NCBI RefSeq assembly: GCF_051132615.1
Contig: NZ_CP152375.1
Span: 1,426,001-1,490,000 of the forward strand
Length of the DNA: 64,000 bases
Reading direction: 5' to 3'
From: G051132615 sp051132615
GTDB taxonomy: Bacteria; Pseudomonadota; Gammaproteobacteria; Burkholderiales; Neisseriaceae
Part shown: piece after piece, positions 43,619-52,351 of the stretch
How the letters are laid out: every line of letters begins with the position of its first letter
How positions within the stretch are numbered: the stretch's first letter is position 1
Translations under genes and position numbers: made by a program
The notes under the pieces: model-generated
Databases searched by the model: none
What the model saw: only the letters and a program-made list of their open reading frames with translations
What the model was told of the DNA's origin: nothing

Positions 43619-44149
43619 TTATTTTAAATAAACATCATTGCCTTTTGCATCTATTGCAACAATAACAGGAAGGTTCTTAACCGTTAATTTCCGTATGGCT
43701 TCTGTGCCTAAATCTTCAAAAGCAATAATGTCAACATGGGTGATACACTGGCTCATTAATGCGGCCGCGCCGCCAATTGCTGCAAAATAAACCCCTTTGT
43801 ATTTAACGATGGCTTCTTTTACTCCATCATCACGTAATCCTTTGCCAATCATTCCTTTTAAGCCATGTTCAATAAGTAAAGGTGCGTAAGCATCCATTCG
43901 CCCACTGGTTGTTGGCCCGACCGACCCAATGACAAAGCCAGGTTTATTTGGGCAAGGGCCTGCATAATAGACAATTTGACCAGTAAAATCGAATGGCAAA
44001 GGTTCATTTTTTTGAATCATTTCTACTAATCGTTTATGGGCTGCATCTCTGGCCGTATAAACTGTTCCACTAATATAAACCATTTGTCCCACTTGTAAGC
44101 TGTCGATAACCTCGTTTGTTAATGGGGTTTGAATATATTGTTCACTCAC
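43619..44149 (-). CDS. Fumarase class I-type hydratase beta subunit (candidate mesaconate hydratase)
   Basis: This 176-residue protein is the beta (C-terminal) domain of two-subunit class I hydratases such as fumarase and L-tartrate dehydratase: GPTTSGRMDAYAPLLIEHGLKGMIGKG. With the alpha subunit (44161-45003) it forms an Fe-S enzyme adding water across a double bond. In this operon, downstream of methylaspartate ammonia-lyase, the likely substrate is mesaconate, giving citramalate. I chose a GTG start at 44149, six bases after AAAGGAG; a longer frame would overlap the alpha gene. Confidence 0.82.
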   Translation of the reverse strand: MSEQYIQTPLTNEVIDSLQVGQMVYISGTVYTARDAAHKRLVEMIQKNEPLPFDFTGQIVYYAGPCPNKPGFVIGSVGPTTSGRMDAYAPLLIEHGLKGMIGKGLRDDGVKEAIVKYKGVYFAAIGGAAALMSQCITHVDIIAFEDLGTEAIRKLTVKNLPVIVAIDAKGNDVYLK

Positions 44150-44160
44150 CGCATACTCCT

Positions 44161-45003
44161 TTATAAAACAATTTGGGCATGTCGAGTAACATGACAACCG
44201 ATATTAACAGCAACCGGTAAACCTGCAATATGGGTTGCATATGGGGTAATATGGACAGTCAAAGCAGTGGTTCTCCCTCCTAAACCTGCAGGGCCAATTT
44301 GCAGTTGATTAATGCTTTCTAGCAATTCTTCTTCAATCTGCTGCCAAAATGGGTCTTCATTTTTTGTGCCAACTGTACGAAGTAAGCCTTGTTTGGCCAT
44401 AATCGCTGCCTTTTCCATGGTACCACCAACGCCTACACCAACAATAATGGGAGGGCAAGGATTAGGGCCTGCTGTTTTGACTGTTTCAATGACAAAATTT
44501 TTTACCCCATCTAAACCATGAGAGGGCTTAAACATTTTTAAGGCACTCATGTTTTCACTCCCAAAACCTTTGGGGGAAACCGTTATTTTTAAATGATCGC
44601 CTGTCACAATACTATAGTGAATGACCGCGGGTGTATTATCCCCAGTATTGACTCGCTTAATTGGGTCATTTACCACAGATTTACGCAAATAACCTTCTTC
44701 ATATCCTTTGGCAACACCATGATTAATGGCCTGGTTTAAATCCCCACCAATAATACGTACATCTTGTCCTATTTCAATAAAAACAACCGTCATGCCGGTA
44801 TCTTGGCAAATAGGGATGATATGTTCTTTGGCAATTTCAGCATTTTTTAAAAGTTTATCCAATACATCTTGGCTTAAACTGTCTTTTTCTTCTTTTTTTG
44901 CTTGAACAAAAGCCATTTGAATATCTTCACTGATATAACAATTAGAAGAAATACATAGTTTGCTGATTTCTTCTGTAATTGTCTGGCAATGTATTTCTTT
45001 CAC
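44161..45003 (-). CDS. Fumarase class I-type hydratase alpha subunit (candidate mesaconate hydratase)
   Basis: This 280-residue protein has the class I hydratase catalytic domain: IPICQDTGMTVVFIEIG with an Fe-S cysteine, TAGPNPCPPIIVGVGVGGT with the second, and NIGCHV near the C-terminus with the third. It is the size of the alpha subunit of two-subunit fumarase/tartrate dehydratase. GTG start at 45003 overlaps the preceding stop by one base (TAG/GTG), so it is translationally coupled. Context makes mesaconate the likely substrate; fumarate or tartrate activity cannot be excluded. Confidence 0.85.
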   Translation of the reverse strand: MKEIHCQTITEEISKLCISSNCYISEDIQMAFVQAKKEEKDSLSQDVLDKLLKNAEIAKEHIIPICQDTGMTVVFIEIGQDVRIIGGDLNQAINHGVAKGYEEGYLRKSVVNDPIKRVNTGDNTPAVIHYSIVTGDHLKITVSPKGFGSENMSALKMFKPSHGLDGVKNFVIETVKTAGPNPCPPIIVGVGVGGTMEKAAIMAKQGLLRTVGTKNEDPFWQQIEEELLESINQLQIGPAGLGGRTTALTVHITPYATHIAGLPVAVNIGCHVTRHAQIVL

Positions 45004-45947
45004 TATGACTCTTCCTTATTAATTTGGTTAAAGTCTTCAGAGTCTGCATTATTCTTGTTGCCTGCCACACCAACCAGAGCATATCTACCACTGTGTTTGT
45101 CAAATTTAAACTCTTTTAATAGTCTAAAATTGATGATGTCTGATGTATTGTGTACGTGTATTCTTGGGCCTGTACAAGGAATAATTTCTGAATAACCAAT
45201 TTGAATATGGTTTTCATCGTAATAGCTAATGTCTAGGTCTTGTGACATTAAATTTTTTACTTTATTTTCAAGTTCCTGAAGATCAATATTTAATGCTTCT
45301 GGGAAGTTAAGAACAAAACCGCCTCGAACATCACTATTAAGCACTTTTAATTCATTAAAGGGAATTTGGTAATCTTTTTGTAGTACATAGGCGGTTAAGT
45401 CTTCTGCTGAGTGAGCCATCTTTCTCTTTTGTAAAGAAGGTATGACCACGTTATAGATGTCTTTAGGTAACGGCCCAAACATATTGGGGCGGGTAACAAT
45501 GATTTCTTCCCCAATACCAATAATCATGTCAGCATTAATTTTTAAAGCTGGATACAGTAAATCAAAGTGTTCTACAATGACGCGCCTACCATTGGCTAAA
45601 GCCCCTTTTACAAAGTCCACTATCTCATAAACTTGGGTAAAAGCCATTTGAAAGCGCATATCAATATGGTAGGTTGCAGTACGAAAATCATGATCTAAAC
45701 CACTATTTCGCACCCGCATGATTTTTTCAGCAGAAATACCATCATCATCGTTTGAAAGCGATACACCAGGAAACACACCCTTTACAATTAAAGACTTTCC
45801 ACTACCAGCATCACCAATAATACCAATTAAGCGATCTCGGTAGCTTAAATGCAAATGGGCTAGTTGTTCTCCAAGTAATAGCAAGCGTTCTCTGCCTCGT
45901 GGGGCAAAATAAACTGAATAGATGTGGTTTTGATCTACTGTATCCAA
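45003..45947 (-). CDS. P-loop nucleotide-binding protein of the methylaspartate operon
   Basis: This 314-residue protein has a Walker A motif GDAGSGKS (residues about 44-51) near the N-terminus and a C-terminal region that databases call an alanine-tRNA-synthetase second additional domain. It is not a tRNA synthetase. TTG start at 45947 lies five bases after GGAG. Its reaction is unknown; conserved position between DUF4387 and the hydratase genes suggests a part in the glutamate/mesaconate pathway or in loading or repair of one of its enzymes. Confidence 0.78.
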   Translation of the reverse strand: MDTVDQNHIYSVYFAPRGRERLLLLGEQLAHLHLSYRDRLIGIIGDAGSGKSLIVKGVFPGVSLSNDDDGISAEKIMRVRNSGLDHDFRTATYHIDMRFQMAFTQVYEIVDFVKGALANGRRVIVEHFDLLYPALKINADMIIGIGEEIIVTRPNMFGPLPKDIYNVVIPSLQKRKMAHSAEDLTAYVLQKDYQIPFNELKVLNSDVRGGFVLNFPEALNIDLQELENKVKNLMSQDLDISYYDENHIQIGYSEIIPCTGPRIHVHNTSDIINFRLLKEFKFDKHSGRYALVGVAGNKNNADSEDFNQINKEES

Positions 45948-45956
45948 AGCTGCTCC

Positions 45957-46274
45957 TTACATATTAAATTGATAGTTTAATAAAGGGGCATGTTGTTGTG
46001 CACCATAAACATCAGTTTCACCCAAACTACCAGAAGGAATTGGTCTTTCAATGGTAATTTTAATGGCTTTTGCAGGAGGAAAACTCATGATACTCATGAC
46101 TTCTTCTGCTCGAATATGGTACAACTGAGCAAAACTTTCTTTTGTGAAAACATTTGCTTTTGCCACCTGTTCAAACATTGCTTCATCTTTGAAAATAATA
46201 TCAAAAGTGATCTCATATGGGCCAGAGTTTTTACTTCTAATGACATCGGCCAGATCAAATAACTTATACATCAT
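45957..46274 (-). CDS. DUF4387 family protein
   Basis: This 105-residue protein opens LFDLADVIRSKNSGPYEITFDIIF, the DUF4387 signature. It overlaps the end of the AtuA/DUF1446 gene by four bases (ATGA), indicating translational coupling and probably a complex with it. DUF4387 and DUF1446 proteins are frequently found together, but their joint reaction is not established. A second ATG follows directly, so the start could be one codon later. Confidence 0.85.
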   Translation of the reverse strand: MMYKLFDLADVIRSKNSGPYEITFDIIFKDEAMFEQVAKANVFTKESFAQLYHIRAEEVMSIMSFPPAKAIKITIERPIPSGSLGETDVYGAQQHAPLLNYQFNM

Positions 46275-47662
46275 TGTAGTTCCCCTTTATGGCAAGTTTG
46301 AATGACGACAGGGAAATGTTGGCAAGGGTCATCTACGTCCATCAGATGATATAGGCTAAATTCGTATACTTCACCTACTTTAAAATCAGATGGTGAGAAT
46401 GGGAAGGCCAAGTTACCCGCAGTTGATTTGCGCCCTTCATAACCAAAGTGCAGCATTGTTGAGCGAGCAAAACTACAAATAGTGCTGGCAAGCTCTTGTG
46501 TGGGTGCAACGGCTTCAATAATAATAGCCAACTCATTAGGCGGTGTTTGCGTTGTGGGAACATCTTTAAAAATACCCATAACCCCATTTTGCCCATAAAT
46601 TTTGAAGTCTAAGAAAAACTCTTTAACATCTAAGTGTGCAAAATTTGATTTCACCCTTTCTTTTACCGATTCAACGATATTGTCGATTTGAGAAATCATA
46701 ATTGGGTCTGCTGTTGCCGCAAAAGATACTGTACGGTAACCTACTTTTTTAGCGCCTTCCAATTTTACCGTGTATTTTTCTCCCGCAGGTGTTGGAATAA
46801 AGCGGCTGCCACGTACAATAACCGAGTTTTCTGTGGCTTGCTCAAACTTGGTTTGAGTCAGATCCAACAAACCTCCTGGTCCTGGTAAACTTAAAGGATT
46901 ACTTTTTTCGTACAAAGTATGGGCTGCAACTGAAAGAGTGGTACATTTGCGCGCACTTGATAAAGGTTGTAGTTCAAAATGGTCTTTACGTAAAGTGCCA
47001 AACATACAGTCACTGCCACTACCTGGTGTAGCAGCAATAGCCGCGCATTCAAGAATCTTACCCATATGAGTGGCTAAACCGGGATCAAAGCCTTCTTTAA
47101 TCGCCAAGCTGGCAAATACAGCTGGGTCATATGTACGCCCAGCAATAATGACTTGAGCGCCTTGATTTAACGCTTGAATATATGGTTCAGGTCCCATTTG
47201 GGCGACAATACGCGTTGTTTTGTCTACATCTTCAGCCGTAATTTGTGGTGCTGGGTGTAAAGGTTTTATATGGCCTTTTGCCAGATTTTCTTTCACCGTT
47301 TCATGTGGAATTTGTGCACTCATGGTGGCTAGTTTGAATGTTAACCCTTGCTCTTTTGCAATTTCTTTAACAATGTCTACTGTCCACTCTAGGTGACTGT
47401 CTGCGCCACAACCACCTGCTGTACCAACAATAACCGGGATATTGTGTTCGATTGCCGCAGGAATCATCAACGCTAAGTCACGTTTAACTGCATTGCGGTC
47501 AGTAAAAGACAAGCCAGACCCCAAGTAATAAGGTCCAGGGTCGGTTGACCCTGCATCCACAGCAATTACATCTGGTTTTCTTTTCATGCCTTCCTTAAAG
47601 GACTCTTCAGGAAAACCATAGCCTAAAATTGCAGTGGGAGATAAAACTCTTAGTTCGTCCAT
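46271..47662 (-). CDS. AtuA-like acyclic terpene utilization family protein (DUF1446)
   Basis: This 463-residue protein opens VLSPTAILGYGFPEESFKEGMKRKPDVIAVDAGSTDPGP, the DUF1446/AtuA signature, and contains VIVGTAGGCGADSHLEW and QVIIAGRTYDPAVFASLAI. AtuA is needed for citronellol breakdown in Pseudomonas, where its reaction remains unclear. Here it follows methylaspartate ammonia-lyase by only four bases and precedes DUF4387, so it should act on a C5 dicarboxylate intermediate such as mesaconate or citramalate; this is inference. Confidence 0.87.
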   Translation of the reverse strand: MDELRVLSPTAILGYGFPEESFKEGMKRKPDVIAVDAGSTDPGPYYLGSGLSFTDRNAVKRDLALMIPAAIEHNIPVIVGTAGGCGADSHLEWTVDIVKEIAKEQGLTFKLATMSAQIPHETVKENLAKGHIKPLHPAPQITAEDVDKTTRIVAQMGPEPYIQALNQGAQVIIAGRTYDPAVFASLAIKEGFDPGLATHMGKILECAAIAATPGSGSDCMFGTLRKDHFELQPLSSARKCTTLSVAAHTLYEKSNPLSLPGPGGLLDLTQTKFEQATENSVIVRGSRFIPTPAGEKYTVKLEGAKKVGYRTVSFAATADPIMISQIDNIVESVKERVKSNFAHLDVKEFFLDFKIYGQNGVMGIFKDVPTTQTPPNELAIIIEAVAPTQELASTICSFARSTMLHFGYEGRKSTAGNLAFPFSPSDFKVGEVYEFSLYHLMDVDDPCQHFPVVIQTCHKGELQ

Positions 47663-47666
47663 TTGA

Positions 47667-48911
47667 TTATCTTCCTATATTTTTTAACGCCAAAATACGT
47701 TGCATTTCATTAAATACAATCATATACCCTTCATCCACGCCCATACCCGGTTTAGCCAGACATTGAATGGGTGAAGTAGCCATGGCTATATGTGCACATA
47801 CTTGAGCTGAGCGGTCTGTTTCGTTACAAGTGCCCCCTAGGTAGGCCCCCATACCATTTTGTTTACAATAAATCACAGCTTCAATCGCATTATTAATTCC
47901 ACCTAGGTCAGGGGTCTTAATTTGCGCCATATGACCAGCTTTATTGTCAGTAAAGTACTGCACGTCTTCATAAGTATTGCACCATTCATCTGCCACAATT
48001 TCAACATGAATTCCTTTGGCTTCTGAAAGTTCACGAATCGTTTTAAGTGCCAGCATTTGTTGTTCTCTTTCCCCTACATCAACTGGGCCTTCAATTCTTA
48101 AAGAGAAAGGTTTTGCTGCTTGCTCCAACTTACCTAAATACGCAACAATTTTTTCAAAATCATTATTAAATGCTAACCCTAAAGTGCCATATACATCGAT
48201 GTGTAAAACAGGGTGGTATTCTTGAGAAGGACGTAAAGAAATAATACGGTCTCTTAACCATTTAATATATTCTTCCAGTTTTTCCCCTTTTTCCCCTAAC
48301 TTATCTTTAACATGATTGATCAGAGCATGAGGTAAAACATCAGAACCTTTTAAAATCATTTTATCGGTATTCAGATAACGGTCATCGCCAGACTGAGAGA
48401 AAATAGGGATTACTTTGTCTGAAATAGTTAAACCGTATTCGTCAGCAATCACTTGTGCCATTTGTTTATGCTGTGCTTTTGCCACTGCATCTAAAATAGC
48501 CTGAGTCACACCATAACGAATGGCTGTATGAAGCTGTTTTCCTTCTGCTGTTTTTAAGTGATCTACTTTTTCCGCCATTTCTTTAAAACTGGTGATATCT
48601 TTACCAACGAGTAAAGGCTTAATTTCTTTTTCAATAACAGGGATAAAATCTTTAGCCAAAAACAGAGGATCACGACCACCTGCGCCTGAGTATTGCACCG
48701 CAGCACAATCCCCATAAGCCACCTGTCCATCTTCTAAAACCAACATCACAGAAATGGATTCACCTGCTTGTCTGATTTGAGTAAACCCATCTGTTACAGG
48801 GGTGCCAACATAAGTATTGCCATCTGCTTTTGCATCGGTTTTAATCGCTTTTTGGTCATCAAAGAAGAAGCCCGTTTTCCCAGCAGAACAAACAAGTTGA
48901 GTAATTTTCAT
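47667..48911 (-). CDS. mal: Methylaspartate ammonia-lyase
   Basis: This 414-residue enolase-superfamily protein removes ammonia from L-threo-3-methylaspartate to give mesaconate. It has the family length (about 413), the metal-ligand segments HIDVYGTLG, RIEGPVDVG and EIVADEWCNT, and the catalytic lysine in QIKTPDLGG. GMGAYLGGTCNETDRSAQ near the C-terminus is also diagnostic. It is the second chemical step after glutamate mutase, whose E subunit gene ends 29 bases upstream. Confidence 0.96.
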   Translation of the reverse strand: MKITQLVCSAGKTGFFFDDQKAIKTDAKADGNTYVGTPVTDGFTQIRQAGESISVMLVLEDGQVAYGDCAAVQYSGAGGRDPLFLAKDFIPVIEKEIKPLLVGKDITSFKEMAEKVDHLKTAEGKQLHTAIRYGVTQAILDAVAKAQHKQMAQVIADEYGLTISDKVIPIFSQSGDDRYLNTDKMILKGSDVLPHALINHVKDKLGEKGEKLEEYIKWLRDRIISLRPSQEYHPVLHIDVYGTLGLAFNNDFEKIVAYLGKLEQAAKPFSLRIEGPVDVGEREQQMLALKTIRELSEAKGIHVEIVADEWCNTYEDVQYFTDNKAGHMAQIKTPDLGGINNAIEAVIYCKQNGMGAYLGGTCNETDRSAQVCAHIAMATSPIQCLAKPGMGVDEGYMIVFNEMQRILALKNIGR

Positions 48912-48939
48912 TTTAAATCTCCTAATAAAGTGTCAATGT

Positions 48940-50397
48940 TTATTTTGGACGGCCAACTAAGTTGCCTTTACCGATTGCATAAATATCATCAATCACCATT
49001 TGGAAACTAACTGCACGTTTTTCAGCTTTACCACGCTCTTCCAATTTGCTTCTGTGTAATTCTTTTAAGTCAGCATTAAAAGGTAAATTACCGCAATCTA
49101 ATAAACGTACAGCTCCGTTGTTATCACGAGCTGGTAAAGCTTTGCCCGCATTGTATTTACTTGGTGCAAAAGGCACATCCAAAATACCAGCTTCAAATGC
49201 TCGTACAGTACCGACTGCAAAGTCTCCTTTGCCTGCTTTATAAGTTGCTTCCAAAATAGCATGCATTTCAGCTTCAATAATGCTGCATTCTTGATCGACT
49301 TCTGTCAAACTCACCAATTTTTGATCACTTAACATAGAAACAACTTGCTTGGTTGCTTTCAATCCAGCTGCATTGGCTTCTTTTGTTGGGACACCCATTG
49401 CTTCATGGGGTGTTTTGACAATAACTTTTGTCGCACCCGCTAAAGCAGCAGTCGCAGCTCCCCAAGAAATCACACCAAATGCTTGAGATTCGTCTTGTGG
49501 GAAGCCTCCCATCCATTGATGCAATACAGTAGTCACAACAACATCATGAAAACCATATTGTTTCAAGTAGTGTTCCGTTAGCTTTTGTAATGATTTAATT
49601 GCGGCTACGTCTTGAATTAAATTACCACATTGGCCATATCCAACCGTTAAATGTTTGACCCCTTGTGCCGCAGCCAATAAACTTTCCAAAACAGCAACAG
49701 AGTTAGACATACAAGGAGGAACCAAAGTACCTGTTAAAGGGCCAAATGGTTCACGGTTAATGGTAATACCCGCTTCCTCATACAGACCAATTAAACGGTC
49801 ACAGTACTGCCAGTCATAAATCGTTTTTTCTAAAGAGTGTTCTTTTGCATAAGGGATGTTGTAAGAAATACCACCGCCTTCATATGAAGTAAAACCACCT
49901 GCCATTGTAATTTCAGTTAATAAACGTGCATCGGGTGTGCCATGACGCACCTGAACAGGGCTTTTTACAGAAGAAGTCACGGTTCTACATACTTCCACAC
50001 CATGGTTTACCGCAGGAAAACCATTTAATAAAGAGCGATTTAATTTATTACTTTCGTCAATCCCAACTTGGGCCTCTTGATATCGGTTGTGACGAGTATA
50101 GCTGTCAATGGTTGATGGCAATAAATCAGCACCACCTTCGTCTTCTAAATATTTAAGTAGCTCTATATGTTCTTTTGCTAAAGCCACCCCCGCACGAGGT
50201 TGAATCAAGGTCACATTGTTTTTCTTCGCTTTATCTAGCTTTACAGAAAAACGTTTTTGTTCAGGAATAGATTGTTGATAACGAACAGCTTCTTCAAAAT
50301 TAACCTCTTTACCAGTAGGCCATTGTTGTAAAACCTCTTTTTGAGTACTGTAAAACACGTCATCGCTTAACTTTTCATTTTTTAAATCAATAATCAT
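48940..50397 (-). CDS. glmE: Glutamate mutase epsilon subunit (methylaspartate mutase E)
   Basis: This 485-residue TIM-barrel protein is the substrate-binding subunit of adenosylcobalamin-dependent glutamate mutase: PRAGVALAKEHIELLKYLEDEGGADLLPSTIDSYTRHNRY, and SYNIPYAKEHSLEKTIYDWQYCDRL. Length matches the family (about 483). With the sigma subunit (GlmS) it rearranges L-glutamate to L-threo-3-methylaspartate through radicals. It lies between glmL and mal in the order seen in clostridial clusters. A cobalamin source is required; no cobalamin gene or riboswitch is seen here. Confidence 0.96.
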   Translation of the reverse strand: MIIDLKNEKLSDDVFYSTQKEVLQQWPTGKEVNFEEAVRYQQSIPEQKRFSVKLDKAKKNNVTLIQPRAGVALAKEHIELLKYLEDEGGADLLPSTIDSYTRHNRYQEAQVGIDESNKLNRSLLNGFPAVNHGVEVCRTVTSSVKSPVQVRHGTPDARLLTEITMAGGFTSYEGGGISYNIPYAKEHSLEKTIYDWQYCDRLIGLYEEAGITINREPFGPLTGTLVPPCMSNSVAVLESLLAAAQGVKHLTVGYGQCGNLIQDVAAIKSLQKLTEHYLKQYGFHDVVVTTVLHQWMGGFPQDESQAFGVISWGAATAALAGATKVIVKTPHEAMGVPTKEANAAGLKATKQVVSMLSDQKLVSLTEVDQECSIIEAEMHAILEATYKAGKGDFAVGTVRAFEAGILDVPFAPSKYNAGKALPARDNNGAVRLLDCGNLPFNADLKELHRSKLEERGKAEKRAVSFQMVIDDIYAIGKGNLVGRPK

Positions 50398-50430
50398 TAC
50401 GTTCTCACTTTCCTTTAATCACATACATTT

Positions 50431-51828
50431 TCAATTTATATGACCATTTGTTAAAAGCTCTTCTTTCATAATCGACAACGCCACATCTGGTTCTAATTTA
50501 GATAAAAGCCCCATCGAAGATAAAATATATTTCTTGTCTAATAACAACGTTGGCGTCAATGGTTTGAGTAAGTTTAAATCTGCTGGTTGGTATAGTGCTT
50601 TACCTAAAATATACTCAGGTTTTGCACTATTAATAACAGAGCCTCCTGTCCCAATAACATATTTAACTTGAGTTAAATCTTTACCCGTTTGAGACAATGC
50701 TTCTCCCATTGAGGTAAATACAGTTTCCACAAAGCCACAATGACGAGCTGCCGAAATTTTAATCGCCATCGCTGCGAACTCGTCATCAATTTGCTTTTGT
50801 AGGCTACCTATTTCTGGCACAGTATCAGGTGCTCTTTGACATACGTCTAACCAATTGAGGATAGTTGCTTCATCTGTCTGAACATGTCGGGCAATTTGTT
50901 CTATTCCAGCTTCTTCAACCAATGGCAATATGCTATAACGCATCCCTAAATCACCTTCAACCGTTCTTTTTGCAAAAGGGTCTTGAATGCCATGCACAAA
51001 GACATTCGGGCGAGAAGGGTAGCCATCTGACATTGAGTACACATCTGTTGTTGCACCACCAACATCGAAAATCATCAATTCATCTAATCCAGCTTGTGTT
51101 TTAGTACCCCTACTTAATAAACAAGCTGCATCAAATACTGACAGTGGTGTAGGGATAATCTCCGTAGCTAAAATACTTTGTAAATTATCCAGCCCTTTAG
51201 CGGAAATAATGTTTTTGATAAACAAATCTCTTATGGCTTTTTTTGCAGAATCAATGTTCAGTTTATTAAATTCAGGCATCACGTTTTCACACAGTACAAC
51301 TTGTTTGCCTGCATGACGTAAAATCTGCCCAATTTCATCCACTGCACTTTTGTTTCCTGCAACCACAATAGAAAAGTTTCGGTCAATTCTTGCAAGTACT
51401 TTTGCATTATGAATAATGACCTCTTTATTGCCTCCATCAATTCCACCAGAAAGCAAAACCATATCAGGGTTTAACTGATAAATTTCCTCTTGCTCTTGTA
51501 TACTCAGCTCATACGAATAGGTTTTTAAAATTTTTGCGCCTGCGTTGGTCACTGCTAGTTTAGATGCTTTGACTGTTAAGTCCGGAACCAAACCCACCGC
51601 AATCATTTTTAAACCACCAGCAGCAGAACTGGACGCTACCTTCTTTTCAAACGTCAATTTGCCACATTGAACAGACAATTCTTCAAGAGCATTTTCAAAA
51701 CCTTCCATAACATTGGTTTCAATTGTTGTGAAAGATCTTGCGCAGCCGATGATCTTTTTATCTTCGATATCTACTGCGGTTACTTTTGTAAACGTACTGC
51801 CAATGTCAGCAGTCAGAAATATCCTCAT
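50431..51828 (-). CDS. glmL: Glutamate mutase reactivating/accessory protein GlmL (MutL)
   Basis: This 465-residue ASKHA-fold ATPase opens FLTADIGSTFTKVTAVD (phosphate-binding loop) and has MVLLSGGIDGGNKEV and LMIFDVGGATTDVYS. GlmL proteins sit between the mutase subunits in nearly all glutamate mutase clusters and probably reactivate the enzyme by exchanging damaged cobalamin. It lies between glmS and glmE on the same strand. Confidence 0.93.
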   Translation of the reverse strand: MRIFLTADIGSTFTKVTAVDIEDKKIIGCARSFTTIETNVMEGFENALEELSVQCGKLTFEKKVASSSAAGGLKMIAVGLVPDLTVKASKLAVTNAGAKILKTYSYELSIQEQEEIYQLNPDMVLLSGGIDGGNKEVIIHNAKVLARIDRNFSIVVAGNKSAVDEIGQILRHAGKQVVLCENVMPEFNKLNIDSAKKAIRDLFIKNIISAKGLDNLQSILATEIIPTPLSVFDAACLLSRGTKTQAGLDELMIFDVGGATTDVYSMSDGYPSRPNVFVHGIQDPFAKRTVEGDLGMRYSILPLVEEAGIEQIARHVQTDEATILNWLDVCQRAPDTVPEIGSLQKQIDDEFAAMAIKISAARHCGFVETVFTSMGEALSQTGKDLTQVKYVIGTGGSVINSAKPEYILGKALYQPADLNLLKPLTPTLLLDKKYILSSMGLLSKLEPDVALSIMKEELLTNGHIN

Positions 51829-51886
51829 TGCTCTTTCAACCCATTTTGAATTAATTGACCAAACCTATATTCAAATGTTGACCTTT

Positions 51887-52291
51887 TTATAAGTCTGCTT
51901 TTAAATCTGCAATTGTTTGTTCAGGAGTGGTGCCTGGTGGGTATACACGGTCAAAACCCATATTTTTAAATACCTTTTCCACTTCTGAAAAATCAGCTTT
52001 GCCGACAACCAGATTACCGCCAGCGTATAGCTTAATGTTTTTCAAGCCCGCTTCATCACATTTTTCGCGTAAACCACGACAATCAATTTCACCATGCCCA
52101 TATAAAGAAGATACCGTAATGGCATCAGCATTAGATTCAATTGCCGCTTCAACAAAATCCTTTTGTGACACCATGACTCCTAGATTGACAACATTAAAAC
52201 CAGCTTCAGTAAATGCATATGCTAAAATTTTATTGCCTACAGCATGAACATCTGCCCCAATCACACCCAGCACGATTGTTTTTTGCGCCAT
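51887..52291 (-). CDS. glmS: Glutamate mutase sigma subunit (methylaspartate mutase S)
   Basis: This 134-residue B12-binding protein has the DxHxxG motif at D14, H16 and G19 (GADVHAVGNK), in which His16 replaces the cobalamin lower ligand, and the phosphate-binding GGNLVVGK. It carries adenosylcobalamin for GlmE. The symbol glmS is also used for glucosamine-6-phosphate synthase; this gene is unrelated. Confidence 0.96.
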   Translation of the reverse strand: MAQKTIVLGVIGADVHAVGNKILAYAFTEAGFNVVNLGVMVSQKDFVEAAIESNADAITVSSLYGHGEIDCRGLREKCDEAGLKNIKLYAGGNLVVGKADFSEVEKVFKNMGFDRVYPPGTTPEQTIADLKADL

Positions 52292-52351
52292 TTTTACTCA
52301 CTCCCTTACATACAAAAATTCTATAGTTAAATGATTAAGAACAACTTAAAA

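Noticed and set aside
46688..46888. Plus-strand frame inside the AtuA gene
   Set aside because: It is a shadow of a well-supported minus-strand gene and has no recognisable motif.
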